This document shows positions 44,196 through 56,216 of a stretch of DNA of 64,000 nucleotides, in pieces (position 1 is the first letter of the stretch; every line of letters begins with the position of its first letter). This DNA comes from Pelagophyceae sp. CCMP2097 (lineage: Eukaryota; Sar; Pelagophyceae). Made by a program: the position numbers and the translations under genes. The stretch spans positions 1,087,102 to 1,151,101 of the forward strand of contig MU657166.1 in assembly GCA_026770575.1 (NCBI GenBank), written 5' to 3'. The notes beneath the pieces are model-generated. The model did not search any database, was not told the DNA's origin, and was given only the letters and a program-made list of their open reading frames with translations.

Positions 44196-44552
44196 TCGCA
44201 TCCACGTCTGAGGCGTCTCGCACGCATGTACAAAAGCAACAGAATGAACTTAACTCCTTCGCGCAGGCCACCCTATCCATAGCCTGTTTATATGTACATA
44301 AATGCCAATCCGCGCGACGCCCGACGACAAGGGGACGAGGAGGCGGGTCTTTGATTCTGGTTGATTGTGGAAGAGAGTCACCCAATGGTCCACAAGGACG
44401 AAGCGCCTGGGCACCTCCTCCTGCGGGCCGTGGCGCCGCTGGCCGAGTGTTCAAAGACGATCTCTCGGCTTATTCGTAAATCTGGTGCATCGACTGCTGG
44501 AGTGCGGCGCGGTTCCGTTAGACCCGCGTCGAGGCAGTCCGCGGCGTTTTTC
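44196..44552. other. Intergenic (convergent)
   Basis: 3' regions of two convergent genes. No further gene seen. Confidence 0.4.
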
Positions 44553-45972
44553 TCAGCGCGCTTGTTTCGGCGCCGCGTCGTTGGCGGGCGAGTGCTCGCG
44601 GAGGAATTGTACGAGGCCGTGCGCGACGTCGCCGACAAATTCCGTGTAGACGCAGTGGCGCGCGCCTTTGACGATCTTGAGCTGCGAATTCGGCAGCAGC
44701 TCGGAATGCATCCGCCGCGCGTTGGCCACGGGGCACGTCCGGTCCTCGTCGCCCCAGACCAAAAGCGTCGGCCGGTTCAGCGCCTAACGATCGAATCCGC
44801 ATCGTGGCACACACGACGGCGGTCGCCAAAGACGCACGCTCTTGTCGAACATTCTTCCGACGCGGCGGAACGTGTTTTCGAGGCCCTCGAGGGGAAAGTG
44901 GCGCGCGGTGGAGAGCATGGACCGCGCAAAGGCGGGCTCGCTTTGGACGCGGGCCATGTACGACTCGAGCATCAAGTCGTATTTCAGGTTTTGCGAATCC
45001 GCCCACTCGTGCTCCAGGCCCGCGACCAAAGTGTGCTGCGGCGCGAACCGGAACAAAAAGTCGGGCAGCAGCGGCAGCTTTGTCAGGATGTGCACGCTGC
45101 TGCAGAGCGGCAGCCCGACGGACGCGATGAGGGTCATGGATGCAACGTTCTTTGGAAAGTATTTTGCGTATTCTGCGCAGACGCCGCCGCCGAGCGAGAT
45201 GCCGACGAGGTGCAGCCGCTGCTCGTTGAGCTCGAGAGCCAGCAGCAGCTCGCAGAGCTGCGAGACGAAGAGGGACGCCGTGTGGTCGTAATTCCTGCAG
45301 CTCGAGTACCCGCGCCCGACCAAGTCGTAGAGGAGGACGCGGTAGCCGGCGCGCCGGAGCTCGCGGCCCAGCGCAATGGTGTGCGACACGTCGCCGCTGT
45401 ACCCGTGTACTATCACGACGAGCGAGCCCGGCGTACTTTGGGGCAATTTCGGCGAATCGGGCTCGAGTAAAGTGTAGTGCGTGTTGCACGTCGGCAGCGA
45501 GATGAGCCTGCCCTCTAAAGAGCAGCCGGCGCGTCTCATCTCGCCCTCTGGCATTCTGATTAGGCGGATAAAGAGGCAAAAAATCAAAAGCGTCGCCACG
45601 AACGGAAACGAGTTCGACCCCAGCGTCATTGCCGCGAGCGAGAAGCCCACGTTCGGGTAGACCCAGCCCCACTCCACCAGCCTGAGGCGTTTCGCTGAGG
45701 GGGGGGCTCGGGCAGGCGCGCCTTCTCTCAGAACGCAGGCGTGTCACAACGACATCGAGCCCCACGGTTCGACGGCGCTTCACCGGATTCGATCCATCGG
45801 TTTGCGGCATCCCCGAAGTGATAGGAACGGCCCTCCGAGGCCCGCCGCGCCCTTTCAGAGCACTGCATTGGTGGGCGCACCTGAAGAAGACGACTTGGGC
45901 GACGTGCAGGCCAATGGCGCAGACGCCGAAGCGCAGCTCCGTCTTCATACTCTTGCCCTCGTGGCGCTCCAT
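44553..45972 (-). CDS. Alpha/beta hydrolase (monoacylglycerol-lipase-like), membrane-anchored
   Basis: Exons 45972-45881, 45681-44838 and 44783-44553 give about 388 residues. Two N-terminal hydrophobic stretches (FGVCAIGLHVAQVVFF; FVATLLIFCLFIRLI) anchor the protein. The hydrolase core shows the oxyanion motif VVIVHGYSGDV, YDLVGRGYSS, the nucleophile elbow GISLGGG, the acid in VWGDEDRTCP and the His in GARHCVYTE. The first two exons join in phase 2 and the last in phase 0, all with GTGCG donors. Substrate (lipid ester) is inferred. Divergent from the cyclic-nucleotide-binding gene, 317 bp away. Confidence 0.88.
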
Positions 45973-46289
45973 GCTCGCCGGCCCGCCAAAGGCAACGGAA
46001 CAAAGTTGAGCCTTCGGGGGGATCCCAGAGCACGTTCCGCTTTTGGGCGATCTCCGGGCGGTATAGTCGTCTTTCAACGCTGAAACGACCTCGAGCGGCG
46101 CGGCGTGGGGCCCTGCGCCTTTCCCGTCGCGCTCTAATAGGCGAGCCCGCAGCGCCCTCCCGGTGAGCCTCCGCCGTCGACTGGCGTATTGTGGAATGCG
46201 TCTAACTGACATGAGTCTCTAGGAATTCCCAGGCATCCCGAAGAATCTCTCGCCCAGAGGCATTTCGAACAACTTCTAAAATTCTCGCC
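45973..46289. other. Divergent promoter region
   Basis: Shared upstream region of the alpha/beta hydrolase and the cyclic-nucleotide-binding protein. A palindromic taggaattccc lies near 46218. Confidence 0.4.
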
Positions 46290-49200
46290 ATGGCCGAGGG
46301 CCCGTCGCTCGTGGACCGCCTTCAGAGCCTCGGCGAGCGCACCGAGGAATGGGCCTCGCTCAGACGCCCGTGCGGCCGCTCCGCAGAGGCGCAGGAGCAC
46401 CCGCTCTCCGCTGTGGCACGCCGCATCGGCTCCAAGCGGGTGCGCACCGCCCAAGCCTTTGAACGGGCATCGGCTGCGCTCGAAGACTGCATTAGGCCGC
46501 GCGCTTTGAGAAGCTCGTACAAATGCTGGCGAAGGTTCCCATCTTCGAGAAGATGACGCGCGCGCAACTGAACCGAGCCGTGCGTCCCGCCATTTTGCCG
46601 GCGAAGCGTGACGCGTTGCGTGTAGGTCGGCCAGCTGACGCGGGAGCACGCTGCAGAGGGCGACGTGATCATGCAGCAAGGCGCCCTTGGCGACGCGTTT
46701 TATGCTTTAACAGCGGGCGAGGCTGTCGTCCTCCACCAAAAGGGCGGCCACGCGCGCGCGACGGTGCAGGCCGTCCGCGTGCTGGCGACGTTGAAGGCGC
46801 CGAGTTACTTTGGCGAATCGGGGGTTGTGTCGGGCGAACGGCGAGACGCCACCGTCGTCGCCGGCCGCGGCGGCGCCGGTTTGTTAAGACTGTCGCGAGA
46901 CGCGTTCCTCGCCCTCGCCGACGACGAGGGCGCCGACGGCGCTGCTTTAGCAGCCGCGCGCGACATGGCGCGCGGCTGTTTGCTCTTTGCAAGCTTACGA
47001 CCGAACCAGACCAGGCAAGTCCTCAAAAGGATGAAGCTCTGCGCGTTCCGAGAGCACGAGTTCGTCGTCGAGGCAGGAGAGGTCGGCGCCAACGTCTATG
47101 TCGTTGTTTCCGGCGCGTGCGGCGCCGCGGCGGCCGACGGCGGCGGGGCCGCGGCGGACGCGGCCTTTTTCGGCCCCGGCGCTCACTTTGGCGAGCGCGC
47201 TCTGCGGCGCAAGGCGAGCAAGGCGGCCGTCGTGGCCCGGGCGGGTGGGGTGACTTGTTTGAGGCTGCCGCACGACGCATTTCACCCAGACTTATCGCAT
47301 TTGTTAAAGCTCATGCTCCCCGAAGCACGGCGCCCTTCCAACGACGTCGGGGCGCACGCCACGGGCGCTCTCCTCGCGCTGTCGAGTCTGGCGCGCAAGG
47401 ACTGGAGGCAGCGTTTATGTCTACTGGCCCACGAGATCATTGCGGCGAACCGAGGCACCACTTACCGTGCGTTATTCCAAGACCTCGTCCCAGACGCCGT
47501 CGACGGCCAGGCCGCCGCGCCGACCGCGAAGCCGGCGCTGAGCAGGACGCCGTCAGTGAGCCAAGCCGTTTCAGCGGCGAGGCGGTCCCGCGGTGACTTG
47601 ACCGGTCTCGTCGTACCGAGGCCGTCTGCCGAAGCGAAGCGCGACGCCGCCGCGCTGGCCCGCGTCGCCGGCGACCTGCGCAGCTTGGAGGCGGTCCAGG
47701 GCCTGTCGCACCTGGCCGCGCACGGCGCGCGAGCTTTGGCAAAGCTGCCCTACCGCCGATCGCACGTCGACATGGCCATCGTGCGAGGCCTCGTCTCACG
47801 GCACCGCGCCCTCGGCAAGCTCTGCAGCGCGCCCGCCGCAACGGCGTCGGGCCAGGCGTCGCCGAGCCAGGCAAGCCGGTCGCCGGCGACAAAGGTCCCG
47901 GGCCAGGCGCTGTCGGGAGGTTTGAATTTTGAGAGGTCCAAAAAGGAGTTTCCGGGCTGGTCAGAAGCCCAAGTCTCTTCCCTGTGCCGCAGTCTCAAGT
48001 TTGAGCGCTGCGCGCCGCTGAGGGTCGTCTTCGAGCAGGGCGGGGCTGGCTTCAAAGCCTATGCCATTCTTTCGGGCCTGGTCCGGCTCCGCCGGTGGAC
48101 ATTTACCCCAGACTCGCCGCACTTTGGCGACGTTTCCAAGATCGCCGGACCGCTCGACGACGACGCCATCGAGGAGGACGTGGAGACGCTGGGGCCGGGC
48201 GACGTTTTGGGCGGCGAAGTCTTCGAGTCGCAAGTTGCGTCAGTGCGCACGTCGCTCGCAATCACCGGCTCCATTTGCGACTTTGCCGTCATCGAGATTG
48301 CCGACTATTTCCGAGCGGCGGCCATCCGCGACGAAATGGTACTTGAGGACAAAGTTGCCGTTTTACGCAAGGCGGCGCTGTTCCGCCAATGGGACGTCTA
48401 TCGCCTGAATCGCCTCGCCTACGCCATGGTAGAAAAGCGCTACCCAAAGGACTACGTCCTCGCCATAGAGGGCAACCAAGCACACGCCCTCGCCTGCATT
48501 GTCTCGGGGACGGCCATCTTGCGCATCTCGCCAGACGCGCCGCACACGCGCATCGCGGCCGACGTCGCCGCAAACGAACAGCGGCGCAACGCGGCGCGCG
48601 CGGCTGCGGCGGACCTGCCTTGCCTCTTCCCCGCGCAGCTCGTGGCCGCGGCTTCGCCCGGGGGCGACGGTTCGCCGGCAGTGCCGCACCCTGCGCAGCA
48701 GCTTTTCGGGAGGAAACCCATCAAGCTCTTAACGATCGGCGCCGGCGACTACTTTGGCGACAGCGGGGCCATCAACTTCAACGCGCCAGAGTCGAAGAAG
48801 AAGCGAAGTAACGGCCGCTGCGTGGAACTGCATTCAACGGCCGTCGCCTCCGCAGAACTCGTGACTCTCGAGCTCGCCGTCGCCGACTGCGCGCTGCTCG
48901 ACGAGGCCGACGTGAGAGCGTTGGTCGACAACCGCGCGCTCCGCCACGCCTGGAGGCATCGCCGCCTCGCGACGCTCGCGCGGACGGCGTGCGGCCGCGG
49001 CTCGCAGGAATCGCCTACACCTTTCCACGCCTCTCGAACCGCGTCGGCGTCGGCGCCCGCGCTTTTGTCGCCGCGCAGGCGAAGCCACGACGCGCGGCCG
49101 AATACGGCGGGGCCCGCCGACGCGTTTCCGTCCGAAACTTTGACGTCCGCGTTTTCCACGTCCGCTTTGTCCTCCGGCACCGCGCCGCAGTCGACTCTGC

Positions 49201-49858
49201 CGCAGAGGGCGGAAGAAAAGCCCGCGCTCCTGGGCGTCCCGCCGACGATGATCTCGCGCGCGGGCCTCGCGCACGCGCTCGTCGAGGGCGGCTCGTCACC
49301 CGGAACGGACGCCGCGCGGCCAGCGGTCGAGGCCCGCCAGTCCAGCCTCGACGCGCCCACGCTGCTCCCGCGGCCCTACGCGCCCGCGGCAGAGGCACGG
49401 CGCCTGAGCCTCGGCGCGCCGACGAATATGCTCCCGCGGCCGTACGCGACCGCCCCGCGAGCCACCACGGCCGGCCCGGCGCGGCTCGGAGCGCCGCCCG
49501 AAGGCGCCGCCGCGCCGCGGCCGGGCGTGGCGAGGCCGGCCATGGGAGCATGGTACGCCCTCGCTGCTGCTTTGGGGGGGCCTCTCCCGGCATACCCCCG
49601 CCTAGGGGAGCCACGGGGCCTCTCGGCGTCGCCGCCGCACGCCTCACCGCACGCCCGCCTAGGCACGGCGACGAGGCCTCGCTGGCCACGTCTATGGATT
49701 GTCGGAATTCGAGGAAACTGGCACAGTACCAGAATGTATTCTCAAACGTCGCTGCCGCCCAAGCCGCCTCGAGCGGCCGCGCCCTCGGCCTCGCCGCGTC
49801 GCTGGCAACGTCCGTCGCGCCACCCAGGCACTGGTTCGCCGCCCAGGGCAGGGCCTGA
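46290..49858 (+). CDS. Protein with four cyclic-nucleotide-binding domains
   Basis: Exons 46290-46439, 46496-46579, 46626-49552 and 49663-49858 give about 1,118 residues. CNBD1 (about 55-190) starts FEKLVQMLAKVPIFEKM and has GDVIMQQGALGDAFYAL. CNBD2 has CAFREHEFVVEAGEVG and GAHFGERAL. CNBD3 has FERCAPLRVVFEQGGAGFKA and LGPGDVLGGE. CNBD4 has YPKDYVLAIEGNQAHAL and GAGDYFGDSGAI. The phosphate-binding cassette (FGE.AL..R-type) is best preserved in CNBD2; others look degenerate. There is no kinase, channel or phosphatase domain. The C-terminal 250 residues are Pro/Ala/Ser-rich with a tandem LLPRPYA motif, then an Ala-rich last exon. Possibly a PKA-regulatory-like or ciliary scaffold; not established. 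Confidence 0.85.
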
Positions 49859-50640
49859 AGCGACAGCCCCCGCATCGTAATGGCACTTGTTGTGCGTCCT
49901 CCTATCGTACGCCGACCTTTGGCCGGATCGTGTGCTGATGAGGCGATGCGGGTTGTGCAGATGCGCCGAGTTACATGCACGAGGAGCGTCACGGGTTGAG
50001 GCCGGGTGCCGCTCGAACTGTTGCGGGTGCCCGCTCGAGTGTGGGATAGGGTGGTAAGGGATGTGTCGTGTCTCGCGGATCGCCAAAGCAGCCGCTGACG
50101 GCACCGCGAGCCTCCTTCCAGCGTCGGGGCCGAGGAGATTCCAAGATTCGCGGGCGGGCGAGTCGACGGCGCGGAAGAGACATGGCGAGCCGCAGCGATG
50201 CCCGGCGGGCGCGAACACAGGCGTACGAAGACTCTGAAGAAGTCGAGAAACATTTTTGCAGAGAAGGGACCTCCGGTCGGCTTCGAGCCAGCTCGTCGAC
50301 ATCGACCGGCCGTCCCGGGCGTGCTTGGACGCGCCGGGCCTTTGAGTAGGGCCGCGAGAGTCGCATCGTCCGTGGGACGTCGCTGCTCAAAAGTCGGATC
50401 CCGGCGCTGCAGAGCTATAACGGAACGCTTCCCATGGACAGGCAGGCGGCTCCGGCTTCCAAGAGCGGCGCCGGAGTCCGGCAGAGGCCCGCCAGGCCTC
50501 GGCCGCCGGTGCGAAGGATCTCCAGACTATGCGAGTGCGCCGACGTGACCCGAGTCCACCGTCGACTGGAAACGCTGCGTCCGTCCGAAGGAGTTAGATC
50601 AGGGCGCACAACAGGGCTCGACCTCCCGCGGCGGCCTTGT
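49859..50640. other. Intergenic, no gene resolved
   Basis: Convergent region between the CNBD and RIIa genes. Frames are open on both strands, but without consistent codon bias or domains. Confidence 0.4.
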
Positions 50641-51256
50641 TCAGTTGAGCTGCATGAATTCGTCGACTTGCCGTTCCTGCGCGGCGGGGCGCGCGTTGAC
50701 GAGCGCGTCCGCGCGGCGGCGGCGCGGGCGCACCAGGTCAGGTTGCGTGAAGAATTCGCACACAAACTGCGTCAGGTCGTCGGGCTTGGCGTCGAGCACT
50801 GTGAACGAGCGGTCGCGAGGCCCGGTCCCAAGGCCCAAGGGCCGGGAAAGCACAGAGGGGGCCGTGGCGAGGCCCTGGTCGGACCCAATACCAGAGATCG
50901 GGGACCGCGGCCCGAGGGTTGTCGAGGGTTACCGCCGAGGCCCGTTGAGGGTCCACAGAGGGCCGCCGAGGGTCGGCAGAAGCCCGTCGCGGCCGCGCGC
51001 GTCCGCCTCGTCCGGGCGCGCCTTCCCTCCCGGCGCAAGAGTGGGACGCACGCTTGGCCATGAGGAGCCGGATGGACCCGCGCAGCTCGGGGTGGTCTTC
51101 GATGTATTGGTCGTTGTCGGCTCGCAGCAGGTTCTGTGTCGAGCACGTCGAGAGGGACGCAGCTCCAGGCGACACGACGCGGTCGAGAGGCAGGCAGCAT
51201 CAGAGGCGCACCTTTGCGTCCGCGAGCGCGGTCTTGTGCTCTTCGCTGAGCACCAT
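50641..51256 (-). CDS. RIIa-domain protein (RIIAD1-like)
   Basis: Exons 51256-51212, 51133-51052 and 50798-50641 give about 94 residues, the size of animal RIIAD1. The RIIa dimerisation/docking fold (as in PKA-RII, ROPN1 and flagellar radial-spoke proteins) is seen in NLLRADNDQYIEDHPELRG followed, across the second junction, by LDAKPDDLTQFVCEFFTQ. This matches the family pattern of a helix ending 'HPE', then 'KP-D-L-F--FF--P'. The second intron (253 nt) is rich in GGGCCTCG-type degenerate repeats. RIIa proteins of this size are typically ciliary; here that is an inference supported by nearby IFT22 and DRC4. Confidence 0.8.
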
Positions 51257-51655
51257 GGTGCTTCGCTATTATACCAAGGTCTCGGCGCGCGGGGCGCCTT
51301 CAGACGCGAACACTCGTTGGGTTGATACTCTCGAATAGGTATTTTACCATACTTTACTAGGTAAATATCTCTCCAGCAGTGCACCACGCGTGACTAGTCC
51401 AGTGACGCTGCGTCTCGAGGCGGGCTTGAGGTCGAAAAAAATCTCCAGAACCGAGTCGCAGCGCCCCCGCTGCTCCATCGACTCGCACGTGCGTCGATGG
51501 ACACGACAAAGTCGATCCCGCGTCAACTCTTCGTCAAAGGTTTTGAACGTGCGCCGCGCGCGTCCGTTTGTCCAGCCCCGCGGCCCGGGTCGCGCGTGTC
51601 CCTTGCGGCGCGGTGGCGTGGGTGGAACAGATTTTTAATGTGGCCTGCGCGTGGC
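51257..51655. other. Intergenic, 5' of RIIa gene and 3' of RPS13
   Basis: No gene seen. A TA-rich stretch lies about 70-100 bp upstream of the RIIa start. Confidence 0.4.
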
Positions 51656-52111
51656 TTAGGCGACGAGCGCCGACGCCGTCGACGACTCGTACTTCCAGCT
51701 GGCGGCAAGCTTGCGCGTCGACCGGTAGTAGCGCGACAGGCGGTGGATGCGCGACTCGATGAGGATGAGGCGGAACTTGGAGTCCTTGTCCTTGCGGTTG
51801 CGCTCGAGGTGCTTGCGCACGGCCACGGCCTTCTTGATGAGCATGTAGAGGTCCTCCGGGATCTCCGGCGCCAGGCCGTTCTTCTTCAGCAGGCGCACGA
51901 TCTTCGCGCCGGTGACGGACGAGACCTGGGCCACGCCCGACGAGTCGCGCAGGATCACGCCGATCTGCGACGGCGTCAGGCCCTTCTTGGCCAGCTTGCA
52001 GACGTGCTCCTCGACGTCGGCCGACGACGTCTTCAGCCACTGCGGCGGCGACCGCTTGTACGGCATCGCCGAGCGGGAGATACCCTTGCCCTTGGAGTGC
52101 ATGCGGCCCAT
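51656..52111 (-). CDS. RPS13: 40S ribosomal protein S13 (uS15)
   Basis: A single exon of 151 residues, the universal eukaryotic length. [54 protein letters not shown] and the final [10 protein letters not shown] are diagnostic of uS15/RPS13, a small-subunit protein of cytosolic ribosomes. Intronless, unlike most neighbours. Divergent from the sulfotransferase gene, 228 bp away. Confidence 0.98.
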   Translation of the reverse strand: MGRMHSKGKGISRSAMPYKRSPPQWLKTSSADVEEHVCKLAKKGLTPSQIGVILRDSSGVAQVSSVTGAKIVRLLKKNGLAPEIPEDLYMLIKKAVAVRKHLERNRKDKDSKFRLILIESRIHRLSRYYRSTRKLAASWKYESSTASALVA

Positions 52112-52339
52112 GGTCCCTGAAAAGCGCTGGCGCGAACCCTAAAAACCTGTGCCGGGCGGGAGTATCTCCGAAGTGGCGATGAGGCTCCAAAACTAAGCGA
52201 TTTTTGCCGAGGTCCGTTGGTTAAGAATTGGTTAAGATACCGGAATTTCTCGGTTAGATTTTGCCGCGATTTTTGCCCGATGCCGCGGCAGCGCGGCGCC
52301 GCAGACCGCTAGCCGCGCGTCTCAAGCGCTGCGCGCAAG

Positions 52340-53783
52340 ATGAGCCGCCGGTCGCAGCACGACGGCCCGTTGGCCTTGCTCGTCGTCGTCGTGGGCCTGA
52401 ACCTGGCGCTGTACCTACTGCGCTTGGAGTACTCTGGGGCGCTGGACGACGACGTCGGCGCCGCGCGCGTCGCCTGGGACGGGGCCGACGCCGCCGCCGC
52501 GCCGCCCTTCGACGCGCGCTTCGACGCCGCGGCGCCGTCGCCCAACGCCGACGCGGCGGCGGCCTACGCCGACGCGGTGTACGCGCCGCCGCCGCCGAAA
52601 GTGCGCCCGCCGCCGCAGAACGCGAAGTGGCAGCCCGCACCCGAGCCGGGGCCGACGAAGAAGCGGCCGGAGCCGACCGACGACTCCGAGACGCTCCCGC
52701 CGATGTACGGTGAGACCGTGCCTCGCGCCGTGAAATTTTGAGCGGCGAGATTCGGACTTTTCGCTCAGGCGACGGCCCGCGCGTGCTGGGCATGGAGAAG
52801 TGCGCGGCGTTCCGGGCGGCGCGGCCGGCGCACCTGCGGCGCTGGGCGCCGGCGGGGATGTTCAATTGCGGCACAAACACGCTCCTCAGCCTCATGACCA
52901 AGAACTGCCGCTTCACGCGAGTCGGCCGCCACACGCTCTGGCAGGCGCCCTGGGGCAAGCACAACCCCGTGGCCTGGCGAGGCAGGCACTGGGCGCCGCA
53001 GTTTGTCAAGCCGGGATGGAGGCCCGATATCGACTCGGTCTTGGTGGCAAGAACGCGGCGTCTTTTGGAACGCGAACCCCTGAGGGCAGCGCGAGCCGAG
53101 AGGGCCCGCTGCGTCGCGCCCGACTGCCCCGCTAGGCCATGGTGATCAAGGACCCACTGACTTGGATGAAGTCGATGTGCCGGAACCAGTACGCGGCCCG
53201 TTTCCGCCACCACAACGCGCACTTTACCGCGGCCTGCCCGGCGCCCGTCGCCAAGACGAAGACCATCGTGCGTACGCCCGGGGGGCCGCGGCGAATTCGA
53301 CGAAAAGAGTAGGTGCACTATCAGTATAACGTTGCCACGCCCTACGACTCGCTCGTGCACTGGTGGGCCGCCTGGAACGGCGCCTACCTGAACGCCTCCT
53401 TCCCGCGCCTCATCGTGCGCTTCGAGGACCTCCTCTTCGACACTGAGCGCACGGTCAAGACGGTGTGCGACTGCGCGGGCGGCACGATGACCAAGCGCTT
53501 CTCCAACGAGGACTCTGTCTCGAAGGACGCCACGCTCGGCCACGCCGGCGCGGTAAACGACCGCGGCAAGGCCCTCCGCCTCTACCGCTCCGAGTACGAG
53601 CGCTACCGGAACTACAAGGCCGCGGACCTCCGCTTCGCCGCGACGCCGCCCAAACTCAAGCAACTCGCAGACCTCTTCCACTACGGCTTCGACGCCGAGC
53701 CCAACGCCGAGCCCGTCAAGGGGCGCAAGGGCCGCAAAATGCTCTCCGCCAACGACACGCGGCAAGAGACGAGCCGCAGATGA
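52340..53783 (+). CDS. Golgi-type sulfotransferase
   Basis: Exons 52340-52709, 52769-53043, 53136-53267 and 53313-53783 give about 415 residues. It is a type II membrane protein: a short cytosolic tail, TM (LALLVVVVGLNLALYLL), then an Ala/Asp- and Pro-rich stem. The catalytic part has a PAPS 5'-phosphosulfate loop-like FNCGTNTLLSLM and, after the second junction, VLAMVIKDPLTWMKSM (3'-phosphate-binding region). FPRLIVRFEDLLFD is the conserved strand of Sulfotransfer_1-type enzymes, and RLYRSEYERY lies near the end. It transfers sulfate from PAPS to a carbohydrate or protein acceptor; the acceptor is unknown. Third intron 45 nt. Confidence 0.82.
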
Positions 53784-53933
53784 CCAACGCCGTATGAAAA
53801 CCGCCGCCCTAATTAAACCGAAACATGTGACCCCAACGCGAGCGTCGGGCGCCTTGTGTGCCGAGGCGCTCGGACGCAAGCAAGATGGCGCTTTACTCGG
53901 CCTGGGCGCCGTCGCCGCGTCTCCCCGCGTTGG

Positions 53934-55726
53934 TTACTGGACGACGAGGCCGGCGGGCCCTGTGGATGCCGACGTCGGGATGGCGGTGAAGCCCATGGAC
54001 TGGACTTCGCCGGCGGGGATGCCGAGCTCGACGAGCTTTTGCGAGTAGGTGCGTAAAGCGTCGTTGTAGCACTTTGTCATCCTCACTACTTCGTAGCGCG
54101 TGTCTTTGATCTGGCGGTTGCGGCCGGCGAGCTGGTGCTGCAGCAGCTGCGAGACGTGCTCCATCTCCACCGCGTCGAGGCCCGCGGCGCCGACGATTTC
54201 CCGGACCTGCTCTCGAGCGTCTTCCACGGACGCTGTGGCCGCGCCGAGCCGCTGCTCCAGCACAACGTTATGGAAATCGGACTTGTGCTGGATGCGCAGG
54301 ATGGAATCTTCAAAGGTGGCGTGCAAAGCGTCGCGCTGCTCCGTCGCAGAGGCGTGGTCGTCGCGGAGCGACGCGTGCGCGTCGTGCAAGGCCCGCTGCG
54401 ACCTTTCCAGGACGTGCAGACGCGCCTTGCAGTTTCGGAGGGAGAGGCGGTCCTTGGCGCGGTCCGAAAGCTTGGCCTTGAGAGTGGCCACCTCGGCTTG
54501 GACCTCTTCCAGCGGCTTTGAGAGCTTGATATTGACGTTGGAAATATCGCACATTTGCTTCTGATTGGCAACGGCTTTTTTCTTCATCTCCGCGACCTCG
54601 TCCTTCAAAGACCGGATCAGCTTGAGGTTGTCCGTGGTGATGTCGTTGTAGTACGATTTCATCTGGTTGAACGCTTTTTCGTGGTTCTGCATCAAATCGT
54701 TGACGTGAAGATTTTTCCGTTCCTCAATCTCGTGCACGTGCACCTACAAACCGCGTCGTGAGCGACTTCCAAACGACCACAAGGCGCGATCCCCCGCGAG
54801 ACGCACCTTGCGCCGGAGCTCGAGGTCGCTCTCAAGCCGGCCAAGCCGCCCGCCGCAGCGGTCCGACAACTCCGAGAGCTGGCCCTCGAAGCCCTCGCGC
54901 ATCTTGAGCAAATTCTTCGCGTGCTGCTGCTTCACCTGCTTGATCTCCTCGGCGTTGGACCTAGGCCGCTCCTCAAAGCCGTCCCGAGCGGGGACCCGTT
55001 CGCGAACAACGCACCACTCGCGCTCCGCGAGCTCGAGCTTCAGCGACTTTTTCGTCTTTTTCAGCTCGTAGGCGCGGTTCTCGTGGCCTTCGGCCTCTTC
55101 CGTGTCAAAGTGCTCCGACTCGACGGCGATATTGCGCACGTTGTTGTTGTGCTCGTACTCCAAGTGCTTCACCTTTTGCAAATAGACGCGCACCTCGACG
55201 CGGTGGTTGTCCTCCATCAGCTCCATCTCGCCTATCAGGCCCGTCGAAACGAGCCGCGGCATTGTGAACATTGCACGTCCGGAAAATGGACCGTCCGGAA
55301 TGGACCCTCCGGGAAATGGACCGGCGGGCCCAAACCCGACCCGCGACCCGATGCGGACCCGGGCCCCGACTCGGACGCGGCCTTTGGAACGGTCCTTGGC
55401 CGCGATGTGGCGCTCGACGTCTGTGACCTCGCCCTTTGTAATGTCATAAAACATTTGGATCGTGTCGCGCTCGAGCTGCACGTAGTTGCGGTCCAGCGTG
55501 CACTTCGCCTAGAATCCGAGGCTCGCCGGCCGGCGCTTTAAAGGCGCGGCCCGGGGGCGTCGAGGCGGACGCTGCGGGAGCTCGCGAGTTGCTGCTTGAG
55601 CATCGGCACCACCTCCTGGAGCATCTCGAGGTCCATGTTGTCATACTCCGACTCCTCCTGCTCCGGCTCCTCCTTCTTCCCCTTGCCCTTCTTCTTCTTC
55701 TTGTCCTTCTTCTTCTTGGGAGGCAT
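53934..55726 (-). CDS. DRC4: Dynein regulatory complex subunit 4 (DRC4/GAS8)
   Basis: A nexin-DRC subunit linking axonemal doublets and controlling dynein in motile flagella. Exons 55726-55571, 55508-55391, 55231-55015, 54960-54807 and 54743-53934 give about 484 residues (human GAS8 478). Lys-rich start (MPPKKKKDKKKKKGKGKK), then family blocks QLERDTIQMFYDITKGEV, RVYLQKVKHLEYEHNNN, EERKNLHVNDLMQNHEKAF, QMKSYYNDITTDNLKLI and the C-terminal LRTYSQKLVELGIP ending GPAGLV. All junctions fall in conserved sequence and keep phase. Intron 1 has a GTCCGC donor and intron 2 (159 nt) contains repeated ggtccatttyccgga. Confidence 0.95.
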
Positions 55727-56216
55727 GGCGCTGCCGAGGGCCCGCGCGGAGCGCGGAGCGGGGCGGCGGAGAAAACGCTCGGCGACGCTGCGCGGCGCTC
55801 AAAGGGCGCCGGGCGGTGCGAGGCGCGGTCCCGCGCCTAGGATGCGCCGTCGACACGGGCGCGCCGCCGCCCTCCCGAAGAAACGCCTTTGGCATGTTTC
55901 CTCGCGCCGCGCCAGAGCACACCGCGCAGGGTCGCGCAACTCGCCTGCGAGCCGACGGCGGGCTCCGACGCGACGACACCGGGCGGATCTCCCGCGCGCT
56001 CGACCGAGGGCCGCGCCTTTCCCAAGGCTTGAAAGTCGTTGTGCCGCTATCTATCGCCAAAATCGCCGCGCTCCGATTTTGGGCACTCCGCGGGTCTGCG
56101 TCCGGGCTGGTGCTTCGTCGCTGAGTTCCGCACTCGAGGCTAGGCCGCGGTGCATTTTTGTGGTGTGCATCTTACTGAAGCACTCAAAATTTAAGGCGCC
56201 GCTTCGGGCGTCGGCG
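55727..56216. other. Intergenic, no gene resolved
   Basis: Upstream of DRC4 and downstream of the methyltransferase. Overlapping frames on both strands lack domains. Confidence 0.4.

Noticed and set aside
44518..46212. 564-codon minus-strand frame over the alpha/beta hydrolase gene
   Set aside because: Shadow frame. The hydrolase exons in other frames carry all the catalytic motifs and the codon bias; only the first exon (45972-45881) uses this frame.
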